Shown here: one piece after another, positions 36,397 through 46,694 of the stretch
Numbering within the stretch: position 1 is the first letter of the stretch
Layout: every line of letters begins with the position of its first letter
Assembly: GCF_029263785.1 (NCBI RefSeq)
Contig: NZ_JAJUFE010000004.1
Coordinates: forward strand, 51,539-115,538
Source: Pusillimonas sp.
GTDB taxonomy: Bacteria; Pseudomonadota; Gammaproteobacteria; Burkholderiales; Burkholderiaceae_B
Reading direction: 5' to 3'
DNA: 64,000 nucleotides
Made by a program: the position numbers and the translations under genes
Notes under the pieces: generated by a model
The model's database searches: none
The model's input: only the letters and a program-made list of their open reading frames with translations
Told to the model about the DNA's origin: nothing

Positions 36397-37533
36397 CTAA
36401 CGAAGAGGCACGGAAAGCTGCAGGCCAAGACCATAGTCACCACTGAGGTGTTCGCGCCTGGCGCTCAACGACACCCGCAAATTCGGGCTGTACCAGAACT
36501 GCTGCCCCACCACGAACTGCTGTTTGATAGGCGAAGCACGCGACGTAATGTGCTCGTAGCTTCCGCTGACGGTACCCCAGCGACCCAGCGGGATACTGGT
36601 CGAGACGAGATTTCGCCGGCGACCGGAATCGGCCCTGAAGCCCGTATAACTGCTTAGATCGGAAAATCCACCGCTGCGCTGCTCTCGCAGCCACGACAAT
36701 TTGATGTCGTCGAGCACACTGACATCGTACCCTACACGATAACGCCAGCCCTGGTGCAAATCGTGAGTAGCTTTTGCCACACCGGCGCGCCACGCCCCCC
36801 ACGACGTCGTGTACAAACCACCTATGCCCGCCGTTACCATATCCGGCGCCCATTGCACCTGGGATTCGAGAGTCAGGTCGGAATCCACGCCATAGCGAAC
36901 TACGGCGTCGCTGGCTCCGGCGCCGTAAGTCAACGCCCCTGAAGAGGCCCCCGCATCGGTGTAGTTAAGCGCCCCCACGGCCAGACCATACTCCCAGGAA
37001 TTCTCCGGCACGGCACTGTCGGACAGCGACCGCGTCAGTGCAATACCACCCAGGCGCGCACCGCCTCCCCACACAAACCCACGGGGAGCATAGCTTCCTA
37101 AAGTAAGATCCGACCCGTCTCCCGCCTTGTAACGCCAGTTTTCGGCACCAAGCTCCCACGAGTCGGATGAGGTTAACGAAGACACCGTCAAGGGCGCCTG
37201 GGCACGGCCCTGGCCGGCAATACCATAGCCCCGATAAGGTTTGAGATCGTGACTGTAGGACCAATCGATATCTTGTCGGGATTCATCGGGGCCCGGAGCA
37301 AACAACGACGCGCGCAAGCCCGAGCCTGCATTGAGGCCTTGTTCGGGATTGGGTGGCAGGGGCGGCAATGGTTCGGGTGCAGCGCTATCGACGAGCTCGA
37401 CCGGATACACGCGAACCGGGGCCAGGTCACGAAAATCCGCAGCCAAGGCAGATGTCAGCCAGGCACCTGCAAACACGCTGGTCCCCAAAGCGATTAGCTT
37501 TCTGTTGCCACTGCACTTCACACGCGTACTCAC
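36397..37533 (-). CDS. Secreted usher-like / outer-membrane beta-barrel protein
   Basis: A 378-residue protein with a signal peptide (GTSVFAGAWLTSALA, cut near residue 31), a Pro-rich stretch (PEPLPPLPPNPE), then repeated amphipathic strands with alternating aromatic and small residues. The strand sequence (NLRVSLSARREHLSGDYGLGLQLSVPL) resembles the barrel of fimbrial ushers, but the length (378 against about 800) and lack of plug and chaperone neighbours argue against a working usher. The last residue is Arg, not the usual aromatic. GTG start. Function unknown. Confidence 0.55.
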   Translation of the reverse strand: MSTRVKCSGNRKLIALGTSVFAGAWLTSALAADFRDLAPVRVYPVELVDSAAPEPLPPLPPNPEQGLNAGSGLRASLFAPGPDESRQDIDWSYSHDLKPYRGYGIAGQGRAQAPLTVSSLTSSDSWELGAENWRYKAGDGSDLTLGSYAPRGFVWGGGARLGGIALTRSLSDSAVPENSWEYGLAVGALNYTDAGASSGALTYGAGASDAVVRYGVDSDLTLESQVQWAPDMVTAGIGGLYTTSWGAWRAGVAKATHDLHQGWRYRVGYDVSVLDDIKLSWLREQRSGGFSDLSSYTGFRADSGRRRNLVSTSIPLGRWGTVSGSYEHITSRASPIKQQFVVGQQFWYSPNLRVSLSARREHLSGDYGLGLQLSVPLR

Positions 37534-37567
37534 CCTTTGCGGTCAGACCCAGCCCGGGCTGTCGCCT

Positions 37568-39349
37568 CTATCGGCGACGGTGAGTCACCTCGGCCAGCAC
37601 GTCGGTACTCGAATCCAGTGATCGCTTCAGCGCCGAATATTTTTCGAGTAATGCTGACTTGTATACGACACCCAGCAAGCGAGGCTGCTCGTCCCGGCTG
37701 ACGACAGGCAGGCGCTCACCCTGAAACTGAACAAAAATGTCCTGTGCCTCGTCCAGACTCATATCTGGATGCAAGGTCTTGATAAAGTCAAAACGAACGA
37801 CGTCACCCGCCACCCGGGACTGCAGGTCAGTCTGTGTCATCAACATGCTGGTCAGGTCACGCTGTGCCACGATCCCCTGGTAAACATTGCCCTCATCAAC
37901 CACATACAAGTACCTGACGGGATACTCCATGAACATCTGCAAGGCTTCCTTGACGGGAGTATCGACAGACACCACTGTATCGGCCGGCCTGACCAATTCG
38001 CCCAAACGCAAATGGCGCAGGCTTTGCCTGAGCAGCAGGTCTTTCTCACGGGTCAGCGTAACATCGTACATGGCCACCTGGGCAACCGCTCTGGAAACAA
38101 AATATGCCAGAACACACGCCACCATCAAGGGCAAGACCAGCTGATAGCTGACAGTCATTTCGAACATCATGACAATGGCCATGAGGGGCGCACCGGTTGC
38201 GGCACCCAAAAAAGCGCCCATGCCCACCAGAATGAACAGATATTGTGAAATATCGGCATCGGGCCACAAGGCAAGCACCAGCTTTCCAAAGCAGGCTCCA
38301 AACGCGGCACCCACCAAAAGAGCGGGGGTGAAAACGCCCCCCACGGCACCCGAACCCACGGTAAACGCAGTGGCCACCACCTTGAGCAGCAAAATTGCAA
38401 GCAGGGCCTGCCAGGTCCAGTCGTGATGAAGCATCGAGGTCACGACACTGAAGCCGTTGCCGGCAACTTCAGGATAAGAAATAAGCAACAGCCCGACCAG
38501 CAGGCCCCCAATGCCCAACCGCACTGGCAGGGGCAGTTCGGTTCGCTGAAACATGGCGCGCGCCAGGCCCAGAATCCGAAGGAACTGGGGAGCCAGAACA
38601 CCTGCCAACAGACCCAGCACGACAAATGGCACCATTTGAGCCGCAGCTATCTGTGTCAGGCCTTCGATCGGATAGACAACGTGGTAATGACCCACGGCCC
38701 GCATGGTCAGATTGGCAAAGGCTGCCGAAATCAACAGCGGGCCAACGCTTTGTATCGCCATGGCACCCAAAACAATCTCGGCGACGAACAGGGTTCCTGC
38801 CACCGGCGCACCATAGGCTGCAGAAACACCGCCGGCAGCGCCACAGGCAACCAGCAGCCGCAGTCTGGAGGTGTCCATTCGAACCACCCGGCCCACGATC
38901 GAGGCTCCCATCGCACCAAGGTGCACCATGGCGCCCTCCCGGCCGATTGACCCGCCCGAAACGACTGTGAACAAAGAGGATGCCGAGCGAAGCAGGCCCT
39001 GGCTGATGGACAAGCGGCCGTTTCCGATGGCCACTGCCTCCATGTAATCTGAGCTGGTGCGCGAGCCACGCTTGTCCGCCCAATACAGAAGACAGCCGGC
39101 CACCAGACCACCCGCGGCCGGAAGCAGCAGGCGACCGTACCACGGCAGGCCTTCCACCGTTTGAACGATGGAACCGGTGTGTCCGCCGGCCAGTGAAAGC
39201 AGGTAATACATGGCCCGGTAGAAACCCAGGGTGGCCAGGGCTGCCAGCACACCCGCCAACGCAGCCCAGAAAAGCATGGCGGGCAGATCCGATAACCACT
39301 CGTGGCTCTTGAGGCGACTGAACGCTGAATCAGTTTTGGCAGGGCTCAT
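37568..39349 (-). CDS. ClC-family chloride channel/transporter with CBS domains
   Basis: A 593-residue (from ATG 39349) or 615-residue (from 39415) membrane protein with about ten hydrophobic segments. The ClC gating motif is GGSIGREGAMVHLGA (Glu present) and the GGVFTPALLVGA selectivity-filter region is intact. The usual GSGIP motif is replaced by GSRTSSDYMEAV, typical of a ClcB-like subgroup. The C-terminal cytoplasmic part holds two CBS repeats (from about residue 430). The channel may exchange Cl- for H+. The start is uncertain because the divergent regulator starts at 39443. Confidence 0.85.
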   Translation of the reverse strand: MSPAKTDSAFSRLKSHEWLSDLPAMLFWAALAGVLAALATLGFYRAMYYLLSLAGGHTGSIVQTVEGLPWYGRLLLPAAGGLVAGCLLYWADKRGSRTSSDYMEAVAIGNGRLSISQGLLRSASSLFTVVSGGSIGREGAMVHLGAMGASIVGRVVRMDTSRLRLLVACGAAGGVSAAYGAPVAGTLFVAEIVLGAMAIQSVGPLLISAAFANLTMRAVGHYHVVYPIEGLTQIAAAQMVPFVVLGLLAGVLAPQFLRILGLARAMFQRTELPLPVRLGIGGLLVGLLLISYPEVAGNGFSVVTSMLHHDWTWQALLAILLLKVVATAFTVGSGAVGGVFTPALLVGAAFGACFGKLVLALWPDADISQYLFILVGMGAFLGAATGAPLMAIVMMFEMTVSYQLVLPLMVACVLAYFVSRAVAQVAMYDVTLTREKDLLLRQSLRHLRLGELVRPADTVVSVDTPVKEALQMFMEYPVRYLYVVDEGNVYQGIVAQRDLTSMLMTQTDLQSRVAGDVVRFDFIKTLHPDMSLDEAQDIFVQFQGERLPVVSRDEQPRLLGVVYKSALLEKYSALKRSLDSSTDVLAEVTHRRR

Positions 39350-39442
39350 TTGCGCTATCGAATCGGGGCGGACGAACAGTGTTATTTCAATCAGTTTCGA
39401 AGGGTTGCCAGCCATTCAGTGAATAGGCAAACTGGCGACACC

Positions 39443-40144
39443 ATGGAAAAAACACTTACTAAAGTGCTGGTGGTGGACGATGATCCGGCCTTGCGACAAC
39501 TGCTGGCCGATTACCTCAACCGCCACGGCTATGATACCTTGCTTGCGCCCGACGGCTCCGACCTCGAAAGCCGTATCGAACGCTATAGTCCAGACCTCAT
39601 CGTGCTTGATCGCATGATGCCCGACGGCGACGGCGCTGAGGCCTGTCGCCGCCTGCGGCAACAGGGCGAAGACATTCCCGTCATTTTGCTGACCGGTCGC
39701 GACGAAACCGTCGACCGGGTCATCGGACTCGAAGCAGGCGCCGATGATTATCTGGGCAAACCCTTCGACCCTCGCGAACTGCTCGCGCGCATCGAGGCCG
39801 TGTTGCGCCGTAAAAAAGGCGCGTCGGCGTTCATCAAGGGCAAGCCGGTAGAGTTTGGCCCTTTCGTCTTCGACCCGGCCACTCGCCAGCTTTTACGCGA
39901 TCAGGTACCCATCAAGCTCACCGGAGGCGAAGTCAACCTGCTCGAAGCGCTTGTTTCGAATCCCGGCAAACCGCTCTCCCGAGACCGCCTCCTGGCTCTG
40001 GCTCGAGATGACGAGGAAGGCGAACGAAACGATCGTGCCATAGACATTGCCATCCTGCGACTGCGCCGCGCCATCGAAGACGATCCCAAGCAGCCGCGCT
40101 GGATCCAGACCGTCTGGGGTGTGGGCTATCGCTTTTCGCCTTGA
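39443..40144 (+). CDS. OmpR-family response regulator
   Basis: A 233-residue regulator. The receiver domain has the acidic pair DDD near residues 11-13, phospho-acceptor Asp56 (DLIVLDRMMPDG), Thr in LLTGRDE, and Lys in YLGKPFDPREL. The winged-helix domain occupies residues about 130-233 (LTGGEVNLLEALV, RLRRAIEDDPKQPRWIQTVWGVGYRF). It overlaps the kinase gene at its stop and is an OmpR/EnvZ-type pair. The regulated genes are unknown; the divergent ClC channel is a candidate by position only. Confidence 0.93.
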   Translation: MEKTLTKVLVVDDDPALRQLLADYLNRHGYDTLLAPDGSDLESRIERYSPDLIVLDRMMPDGDGAEACRRLRQQGEDIPVILLTGRDETVDRVIGLEAGADDYLGKPFDPRELLARIEAVLRRKKGASAFIKGKPVEFGPFVFDPATRQLLRDQVPIKLTGGEVNLLEALVSNPGKPLSRDRLLALARDDEEGERNDRAIDIAILRLRRAIEDDPKQPRWIQTVWGVGYRFSP

Positions 40145-41526
40145 ACCGCATGCTGCATCGATTACTTCCCCGATCGCTGCGTGCGCGCCTGATCCTTCTG
40201 ACGCTGGGCACCATACTGCTGGTGCAGGCGGGCACCATGGCGTCTGTGAGCTATTTTCGGAATCAGTTCACCGAAACTGTCACCATCGAAATCGTTTCAA
40301 CCACCATCCGCACCTTGCGGGCCGCCCTTGCCGAAATTCCAGCCGAAGCCCGTGCCGATTTCGTGCGCAATGCATCGCGCAACGAATGGCGGTTGTGGTC
40401 CCGCACCTTGCCCTCCGGGGCCCGGCTTGAGCGTCGGACCCGGCCATCCGATCCCGACACACCCCGTCACGATGACCTGCGGCGCGACTTGCGCAAGCTG
40501 GTGGACGCCTTGAATGCGCGTCTGGATGATGGTACGCGCGTGGCGTTATCGCGTGGTTCCACACCGCGCATCTACGTTTCGTTGCAGCCCGACGAACACA
40601 CGGATGCTGCAGCAATGGCAACCCGCGAGTGGCTGGTCATCCCGCTTGACAAGCTATCACCGCCTGTAGCGACCCCGCTGATTGCGATCTGGCTGGCGGG
40701 CATGGGCATTATTTTGTTGATTTCTGCCGCGTTTTCCTGGCATATTACGCGGCCGCTGACAAACTTGGCCAAGGCAGCCGATCAGCTTGCCGCCGGACAG
40801 CCCCAGCGCGTCATTCCGGCCGGGCCCAGTGAAACCCGGGCATTGGGCGAACGCTTCAATGCCATGCTGGACGCATTGAACGAATCCGAAGCAGTCAGAC
40901 GCACACTTCTGGCCGGCCTGCCGCACGATCTCAAAGGCCCTCTATCCAGAATGTGGTTGCGCATCGAAATGATGGACGAGGCTCACCTGAAAGAAGGCCT
41001 GCGCCACGATTTGCAGGATATGCAGCGCATGGTCGACCAGTTCATTGGTTTTGTGCGTGGCACCGACCCCACCAATTACCAGTTCATCGAAATGGATCTG
41101 GGCGACTGGCTGCAAGAACACGCGGGCACATGGGAAAGCGCGGCAAGCGAAGTACGATTGCTCCACCCCATTGCGCATGGTCTCAGGGTGCGAGGGGACG
41201 GACTGGCCCTGGGACGGCTGCTGGACAACCTGATTACCAACGCCATGAATTACGGCGCGCCGCCCATCGAGATCGGCTTGAGCACCAGTGGATCGCAGGC
41301 CTGCATTACGGTGGTGGACCATGGGCCGGGCATAACCCTGGAACGTCGAACTGAAGCGCTCAGGCCCTTCTCGCGCCTGGATGAGGCGCGAACCCTGACC
41401 GGTTCGGTCGGCTTGGGTCTGGCCCTTTGCAACTCGATAGCCCGGGCACACGGCGGTACCCTGTCGCTGGAAGATGCTTTATCGGGAGGACTGAAGGTGG
41501 TGGTCAGCCTGCCCTTGCTGTCGTGA
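40141..41526 (+). CDS. EnvZ-like sensor histidine kinase
   Basis: A 461-residue inner-membrane kinase. TM1 is near residues 15-35, a periplasmic sensor of about 140 residues follows, TM2 is near 180-200, the HAMP linker is WHITRPLTNLAKAADQLAAG, the H-box is GLPHDLKGPLSRM (His262), the N-box DNLITNAMNYG, the G1 box DHGPGI and the G2 box SVGLGLAL. The start is TTG 40141, sharing bases with the regulator's stop (TTGA), which suggests coupled translation; ATG 40150 is an alternative. Its last 48 bases overlap the convergent cydB-like gene. Confidence 0.92.
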   Translation: MNRMLHRLLPRSLRARLILLTLGTILLVQAGTMASVSYFRNQFTETVTIEIVSTTIRTLRAALAEIPAEARADFVRNASRNEWRLWSRTLPSGARLERRTRPSDPDTPRHDDLRRDLRKLVDALNARLDDGTRVALSRGSTPRIYVSLQPDEHTDAAAMATREWLVIPLDKLSPPVATPLIAIWLAGMGIILLISAAFSWHITRPLTNLAKAADQLAAGQPQRVIPAGPSETRALGERFNAMLDALNESEAVRRTLLAGLPHDLKGPLSRMWLRIEMMDEAHLKEGLRHDLQDMQRMVDQFIGFVRGTDPTNYQFIEMDLGDWLQEHAGTWESAASEVRLLHPIAHGLRVRGDGLALGRLLDNLITNAMNYGAPPIEIGLSTSGSQACITVVDHGPGITLERRTEALRPFSRLDEARTLTGSVGLGLALCNSIARAHGGTLSLEDALSGGLKVVVSLPLLS

Positions 41527-42582
41527 GTCTGCCTGCTTCAATGCGGGCGGCTCTGGCGGACGAGACAGCCCGAACATTCGCCAGTACACCCAGATATTGA
41601 ATATCAGCGCCACCGGCATCGCCACCACGGCAGCAGCGAGTATCAGACGAAGCGAATCCACCGACGCAGAGCCGTCCCAGATCGTGATGTCATCGAGCAC
41701 GAGATACGGGAAGAAGCTGTAAAAGAGCCCTCCCAACACCACGAGCATGGTGACGAGTGTCGCCGAAAAAGGCAGCAGCGTCATGCGGTCGCTATGCGTG
41801 ACCATGCGCTGAAGGCTCAGTTCGATAGTGACAAAGCACAACAGCAGCACCAGCCACAACAAGGCCACCAACGTCCATTGCGGACCGTCGCTCCACTTGA
41901 GAAACACACCTGTGTTGGCAAACGCCAGAACCACGGACACCGCGACAGCGCCCGCAGCTGTCCAGCGCACGGCACGGCGGCCCCAGAACACGGCCAACAG
42001 ACGTATTGCGCCCTGCTCCCGCATGATCAACCAGGTGGCACCCAGCAAGCAATAGGCGGCCAGGCAACACGCTGCCACGAAAAGGCTGTAGGCCAGATAA
42101 CCACCTCCGGTGCGATAGGCAACCACCACTCGTGCCAGAAGCAGCCCATGAGACAGCGCAGTCATCAGGGAACCCAAACCGAAAGCGATAATCCACCGCT
42201 GCTGCATACCGATGGGCGAGCGCAAACGAAACTCGAAGGCAACGGTGCGCAAAAGCACGCCCAAGGCCAGCAGGCATAAAGGCGCATAAAGCTGCCCCAT
42301 GACCGCACCCCAGGCATTGGGAAAGGCAGCAATAAAGACGCCAAGGCCCAGGAACAGCCAGAATTCGTTGGCATCCCGCCAGGGGCCAAGCAAGGCCAGC
42401 ATGCGCGGACGCATCTGTGCCGGCGCGAACAGGGTCAGGCACCCCACCCCGATGTCAAATCCGTCCAGCACCACTGCCGCAACAATAATGCTGAACAACA
42501 GACCCATAAATACCAGAGGCATCCAGAAGGCGGGATCTTCTGCACTAAAACCCAGCAGCTCGACCAGGGTATCGACGATCAT
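41479..42582 (-). CDS. Cytochrome bd-type oxidase subunit II-like protein (CydB family)
   Basis: A 367-residue inner-membrane protein with about eight or nine hydrophobic segments. CydB-family signatures are intact: VLDGFDIGVGCLTLF near residues 38-52, WRDANEFWLFLGLGVFIAAFPNAW, and LRTVAFEFR. It starts within the cydA-like stop (ATGA overlap). In normal bd oxidases CydB stabilises CydA, which holds all haems. Because the partner CydA lacks haem ligands, electron transfer by this pair is doubtful. The 3' end overlaps the sensor kinase gene. Confidence 0.85.
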   Translation of the reverse strand: MIVDTLVELLGFSAEDPAFWMPLVFMGLLFSIIVAAVVLDGFDIGVGCLTLFAPAQMRPRMLALLGPWRDANEFWLFLGLGVFIAAFPNAWGAVMGQLYAPLCLLALGVLLRTVAFEFRLRSPIGMQQRWIIAFGLGSLMTALSHGLLLARVVVAYRTGGGYLAYSLFVAACCLAAYCLLGATWLIMREQGAIRLLAVFWGRRAVRWTAAGAVAVSVVLAFANTGVFLKWSDGPQWTLVALLWLVLLLCFVTIELSLQRMVTHSDRMTLLPFSATLVTMLVVLGGLFYSFFPYLVLDDITIWDGSASVDSLRLILAAAVVAMPVALIFNIWVYWRMFGLSRPPEPPALKQADSRQQGQADHHLQSSR

Positions 42583-43916
42583 GCCCGACCTCTACGACGT
42601 GCCACGGGGACAACTCCGTACTGCATTCCGTGACGCAGCAGATGAAAAAAGCCCGCCAACAGGACGGCATACACCACAAGATGAGCGGCTATTCCAAAGA
42701 CCAGATGCATGGGTTTGACCGACGCGGCGACTTCCAGAAAAGTGACAGTCTGGTTGACGACAAAAGGAGCCAGGCCGGCCAGCACATGACAGACCAGAGC
42801 CACCGTGGCCAGCCAGCCCAGCATGGTCAGGCCCGAAAACATATGGCGCCAGCCGGCGGGCATGTCACCGTGCTCGATATATTTGCGACGCATGCACCAC
42901 ATGCCGCCGCACGCGGCAATAACCATCAGGACCGAAACGATCACCGTCAGGCGAAAAGACCAGAAGGTCAGGGCAACCGGCGGGTGCATGCCCGAGAACC
43001 GATCCAGCCCGAGAGGATTTCCAGCGTTATCGTGACCCAGCCATCGGGTACCGGCCTCGGGCCACGACACTTCGCCGCGGGTCCGGGACTCACGCTCGTC
43101 GGGCCAGCCGATGAGCGGCAAATCGGTCGGCGTGTTGCTCTGCCAATACGCGGAAGTCGCTGCGGCCTTGGCGGGCTGATGCTCGGTTACCAAGCGTCCA
43201 TAACCCGCAATGGCAACCGCAAAAACCAGGACGGATAACAAGCCCGTGACAATGCCGGTGCGGAAAGTATGGCGAGCGCTGTCGTCAGCCGGCAAGCTGG
43301 CGGCCTTTCGTGCAGTCACGCCAAGCATCAGGAACGCCACAGTCATGCCCGACACCGACAGCGCCAGCAACAGCAGCCATCCCGCCGAGGGATTGAACAC
43401 GACTTCGTACCAGCTGGTGACGTAATACTTGCCGTTGAGGAAACCGACACCTGCCGGCGTCTGCATCCATCCGAAGAGCGATAGCGCCCAGAAGACGGCC
43501 AGGGTGGTACCCAGGGCCACCATCAGAACCACCCCCGTATGAGCCAGATCCGACAGGCCGCGCTGCGCAAACAACATGGCCCCCGTAAAGCACGACTTGA
43601 CGACAAAAGTGGTTAGAATCGCCGCCGCCAGCAACGGCCCTGACACATCGCCAATGCGATCAAGCAGTCCTGGCCAGAGGCTTCCGACCTGAATGAGCAG
43701 GGGCACGCAGGCCGCGAGCCCGACAATCGCGGCCAGGGCATACACACGCACCCAGAACCTGTAGGCAAGCATCCACGCGTTGCCTTGGGTAAAGTGGTTC
43801 GCAATCTTGAACAAGAGCAGTGCCCAGACCAGGCCCAGCTCGAGCACCAGGAAAAGCGAGATGAACCCCAGGCTTACGAGGGACTGGACTTGAGAAAGCC
43901 AGACGGTCGTATTCAT
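42579..43916 (-). CDS. CydA-family subunit lacking the canonical haem ligands
   Basis: A 445-residue membrane protein clearly homologous to cytochrome bd subunit I: LSQVQSLVSLGF, VALGTTLAVFWALSLFGWMQTPAG, VTSWYEVVFNP, HQPAKAAATSAYW, FWSFRL. By my alignment to E. coli CydA, His19 is Ile19, His186 is Leu184, Met393 is Thr324, Glu445 is Val, and GRQPW is GLAPF. The proton-path glutamates Glu99 and Glu107 are also changed. Histidines cluster instead near the C-terminus (377, 404, 412, 425, 429). It may bind haem differently or be a non-oxidase subunit. ATG 43916. Confidence 0.85.
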   Translation of the reverse strand: MNTTVWLSQVQSLVSLGFISLFLVLELGLVWALLLFKIANHFTQGNAWMLAYRFWVRVYALAAIVGLAACVPLLIQVGSLWPGLLDRIGDVSGPLLAAAILTTFVVKSCFTGAMLFAQRGLSDLAHTGVVLMVALGTTLAVFWALSLFGWMQTPAGVGFLNGKYYVTSWYEVVFNPSAGWLLLLALSVSGMTVAFLMLGVTARKAASLPADDSARHTFRTGIVTGLLSVLVFAVAIAGYGRLVTEHQPAKAAATSAYWQSNTPTDLPLIGWPDERESRTRGEVSWPEAGTRWLGHDNAGNPLGLDRFSGMHPPVALTFWSFRLTVIVSVLMVIAACGGMWCMRRKYIEHGDMPAGWRHMFSGLTMLGWLATVALVCHVLAGLAPFVVNQTVTFLEVAASVKPMHLVFGIAAHLVVYAVLLAGFFHLLRHGMQYGVVPVARRRGRA

Positions 43917-44028
43917 AATGTCCGCTAGTTTAGAGCCTGATTGCCGATTTTGTGTACCGGAACAGGCAAATAAATGCGAACATGGCAAAATGCTTACTTT
44001 GCATGATTTTTCTGTCTCAACCTGACCA

Positions 44029-45786
44029 ATGACCGCTGCACCGACACCTTCTACCTCCAACTTCCTTCGCACGATCATAGAACGCGACCTCGCTGACGGC
44101 CGCTACGCCGGCAAGCTCTGGGCAGGACGTCCGGGGCCCGCCAGCGTCCAGCAAGAAGGCAAAGTCGACACAGCCCGCATCCGCACACGCTTTCCCCCCG
44201 AGCCCAATGGCTATCTGCACATAGGGCATGCAAAAAGCATCTGCATCAATTTTGGGCTGGCGCTCGACTACCAGGGTGCCTGTCATTTGCGCTTCGACGA
44301 CACCAACCCCGAAAAGGAAGAAGACGAATACGTCCGTGCCATTATCGAGGCAGTGCAATGGCTGGGATTCGACTGGAAGTACGACAACGAAGAAAACCTG
44401 TACTTCGCCAGCGACTACTTTGGTTTCATGTACGAATTCGCACGGGCACTGATCAAATCCGGCGACGCTTACGTCGACGAACAGTCCCCGGAGCAGATGC
44501 GCGAAACCCGCGGCACCCTTACCGAGAAGGGAACCGATTCTCCGTGGCGTAACCGACCCGTTGAAGAATCCCTGCTGCGGTTCGAAGAAATGAAAGCCGG
44601 CAAGCATCCTGATGGCGCCATGGCCTTGCGAGCCAAGATCGACATGGGGTCACCCAATATGAACATGCGCGACCCGGTCATCTACCGCATCCGCCATGCT
44701 GCGCACCATCGCACCGGAAACGACTGGTGCATCTACCCGATGTATACCTGGGCGCACCCTGTCGAAGACGCTCTCGAGCGCATCACCCACAGCTTCTGCA
44801 CCCTCGAATTTGAAGACCAGCGTCCCTTCTACGAATGGACACTCGAAAAGCTCGCCGACCTTGGTCACCTGCAGCGGCCGCTACCACAACAGATCGAGTT
44901 TGCGCGACTTAATCTCAGTTATGTGGTCACCAGCAAGCGCAAGCTGCTTGAGCTGGTTCGGGGTGGCCACGTGGCCGGATGGGACGACCCTCGCATGCCG
45001 ACCCTGGCGGGCTTGCGTCGCCGTGGTTACACGCCGGCATCGATTCGTCTGTTCTGTGAACGTCTGGGCGTATCAAAGGCAGACTCCCGCATTGATTACA
45101 GCGTGCTCGAACAAGCTCTGCGCGATGATCTCGACCCGAAGGCCGAGCGCCGCGTGGCCGTGCTTGATCCCCTTAAACTGGTCATCACCAATTACCCGGA
45201 AGGCCAAAGCGAAATCTGCTCCGCGCCGCGTAACCCGCACGATCCCGATGCCGGTCGTCGCGAGTTCCCTTTCTCGCGCGAGCTATGGATCGAGAAAGAC
45301 GATTTCCGCGAAGATCCACCCAAAAAATATTTCCGCCTCTTCCCGGGCAATATGGTAAGGCTCAAGTACGGCTACGTGGTTCGATGCACGGGATGTGTCA
45401 AGGATGCCGACGGCAACGTGGTCGAGGTGCATGCCGAGTACCTGCCTGACACAAAAAGCGGCACCCCGGGGGCAGACTCCGTCAGGGTCAAGGGCAACAT
45501 AACCTGGGTAAGTGTCGAGCATGCCGTTGCCGCCGAAGTCCGGCTGTACGACCGGCTGTTCACCGACCCTCACCCCGACAGCGGCGACAAGAATTTTCTT
45601 GACGCCATCAATCCAGATTCTTTCCAGACAATCCAGGCCTGGATTGAACCCGGCATTCAGGCTGTGCCCGAAAACTATTGGCAGTTCGAACGCCTCGGTT
45701 ATTTTGTCGCCGATCGCCACGACTCCACAGTCGAACGGCCGGTATTCAACCGCAGCACCACTCTTCGCGATACCTGGGTTAAATGA
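44029..45786 (+). CDS. glnS: Glutaminyl-tRNA synthetase
   Basis: A 585-residue class I synthetase that charges tRNA-Gln directly. HIGH motif [27 protein letters not shown], the KMSKS equivalent [11 protein letters not shown], and the C-terminal beta-barrel anticodon domain. Full length. minC starts within its stop codon (ATGA), so minC may be translated by coupling. Confidence 0.96.
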   Translation: MTAAPTPSTSNFLRTIIERDLADGRYAGKLWAGRPGPASVQQEGKVDTARIRTRFPPEPNGYLHIGHAKSICINFGLALDYQGACHLRFDDTNPEKEEDEYVRAIIEAVQWLGFDWKYDNEENLYFASDYFGFMYEFARALIKSGDAYVDEQSPEQMRETRGTLTEKGTDSPWRNRPVEESLLRFEEMKAGKHPDGAMALRAKIDMGSPNMNMRDPVIYRIRHAAHHRTGNDWCIYPMYTWAHPVEDALERITHSFCTLEFEDQRPFYEWTLEKLADLGHLQRPLPQQIEFARLNLSYVVTSKRKLLELVRGGHVAGWDDPRMPTLAGLRRRGYTPASIRLFCERLGVSKADSRIDYSVLEQALRDDLDPKAERRVAVLDPLKLVITNYPEGQSEICSAPRNPHDPDAGRREFPFSRELWIEKDDFREDPPKKYFRLFPGNMVRLKYGYVVRCTGCVKDADGNVVEVHAEYLPDTKSGTPGADSVRVKGNITWVSVEHAVAAEVRLYDRLFTDPHPDSGDKNFLDAINPDSFQTIQAWIEPGIQAVPENYWQFERLGYFVADRHDSTVERPVFNRSTTLRDTWVK

Positions 45787-46634
45787 TGAGCAAGTCCGCC
45801 CCTACTCCCGACGAGCGCAATGCCGAATCTGCGAAAAGCTCGGGTAACAGCCCAGCTGGCGCGGCTGCAAAAGGCGCCCCCGCACTCGACTTCAAGAGCG
45901 CAGCACTCTATGCACTGCGAGTCGTGCTTCATAGCGCCGATACCAGCGCGCTCATTGCAGCGCTTGACCAGCGCATGCACGACGCAGGCTCGTTCTTCGA
46001 AAATGAGCCCGTGGTCATCGACGCTTCCGGAATCACCGAAGCCATCGACTGGCCAGCCCTGGTAAAGGCCCTGCGCGACCACCGCCTGCATCCCATTGGA
46101 GTCGTAGCGGAAGGAGCCGCGCTTGAGGCCGCCGGCGCCTGCGGCCTGGCCCAGGTTGACCTTTCCAGTCCGCCGGCCCGGCCTGCCAGCACACCGGCGC
46201 CCGAAGCCGAAGTCCCTGTGGTGTCGCCTGCTGCTCCCGCCGCAACAAGTCCCAAGGTTGAACAGGTCGCTCCGGCTCCGACAGTCGCACCGGCCGCCAT
46301 GATCATCAATCGCCAATTGCGCTCGGGGCAAAGGGTTTATGCCCGAGATACCGACCTGATCGTCATCGGGGTGGTCGGCCAGGGTGCCGAGGTTATTGCT
46401 GACGGCAATATTCACGTTTATGGCCCCTTGCGCGGCAAGGCCATGGCCGGCGCACGTGGCGACACCTCGGCACGCATTTTCACGACACAGCTCGACCCCG
46501 AGCTGGTAGCGATAGCCGGCGTATACCGGGTGATCGAAACCAAACTCGAAGATGGACTGCACAATCAGGCAGCCATCGTGCAGCTCGAAGATGAAACCCT
46601 GCGCATTACCGCACTGAATTCCAAAGCGGGATGA
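45783..46634 (+). CDS. minC: Septum site-determining protein MinC
   Basis: A 283-residue FtsZ-assembly inhibitor. The N-terminal MinC domain covers residues about 35-115 ([15 protein letters not shown]...VVIDASGI), followed by a Pro/Ala-rich linker (about 128-170) and the C-terminal beta-helix domain ([53 protein letters not shown]), which binds MinD. First of minCDE. ATG 45783 overlaps the glnS stop; ATG 45786 is the alternative. Confidence 0.95.
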   Translation: MMSKSAPTPDERNAESAKSSGNSPAGAAAKGAPALDFKSAALYALRVVLHSADTSALIAALDQRMHDAGSFFENEPVVIDASGITEAIDWPALVKALRDHRLHPIGVVAEGAALEAAGACGLAQVDLSSPPARPASTPAPEAEVPVVSPAAPAATSPKVEQVAPAPTVAPAAMIINRQLRSGQRVYARDTDLIVIGVVGQGAEVIADGNIHVYGPLRGKAMAGARGDTSARIFTTQLDPELVAIAGVYRVIETKLEDGLHNQAAIVQLEDETLRITALNSKAG

Positions 46635-46694
46635 CAAGTTTTGTTGCCAAGCCTTTATTCAATTAACGCCAAGTCGCGGCAATCTGAAGCTGTT

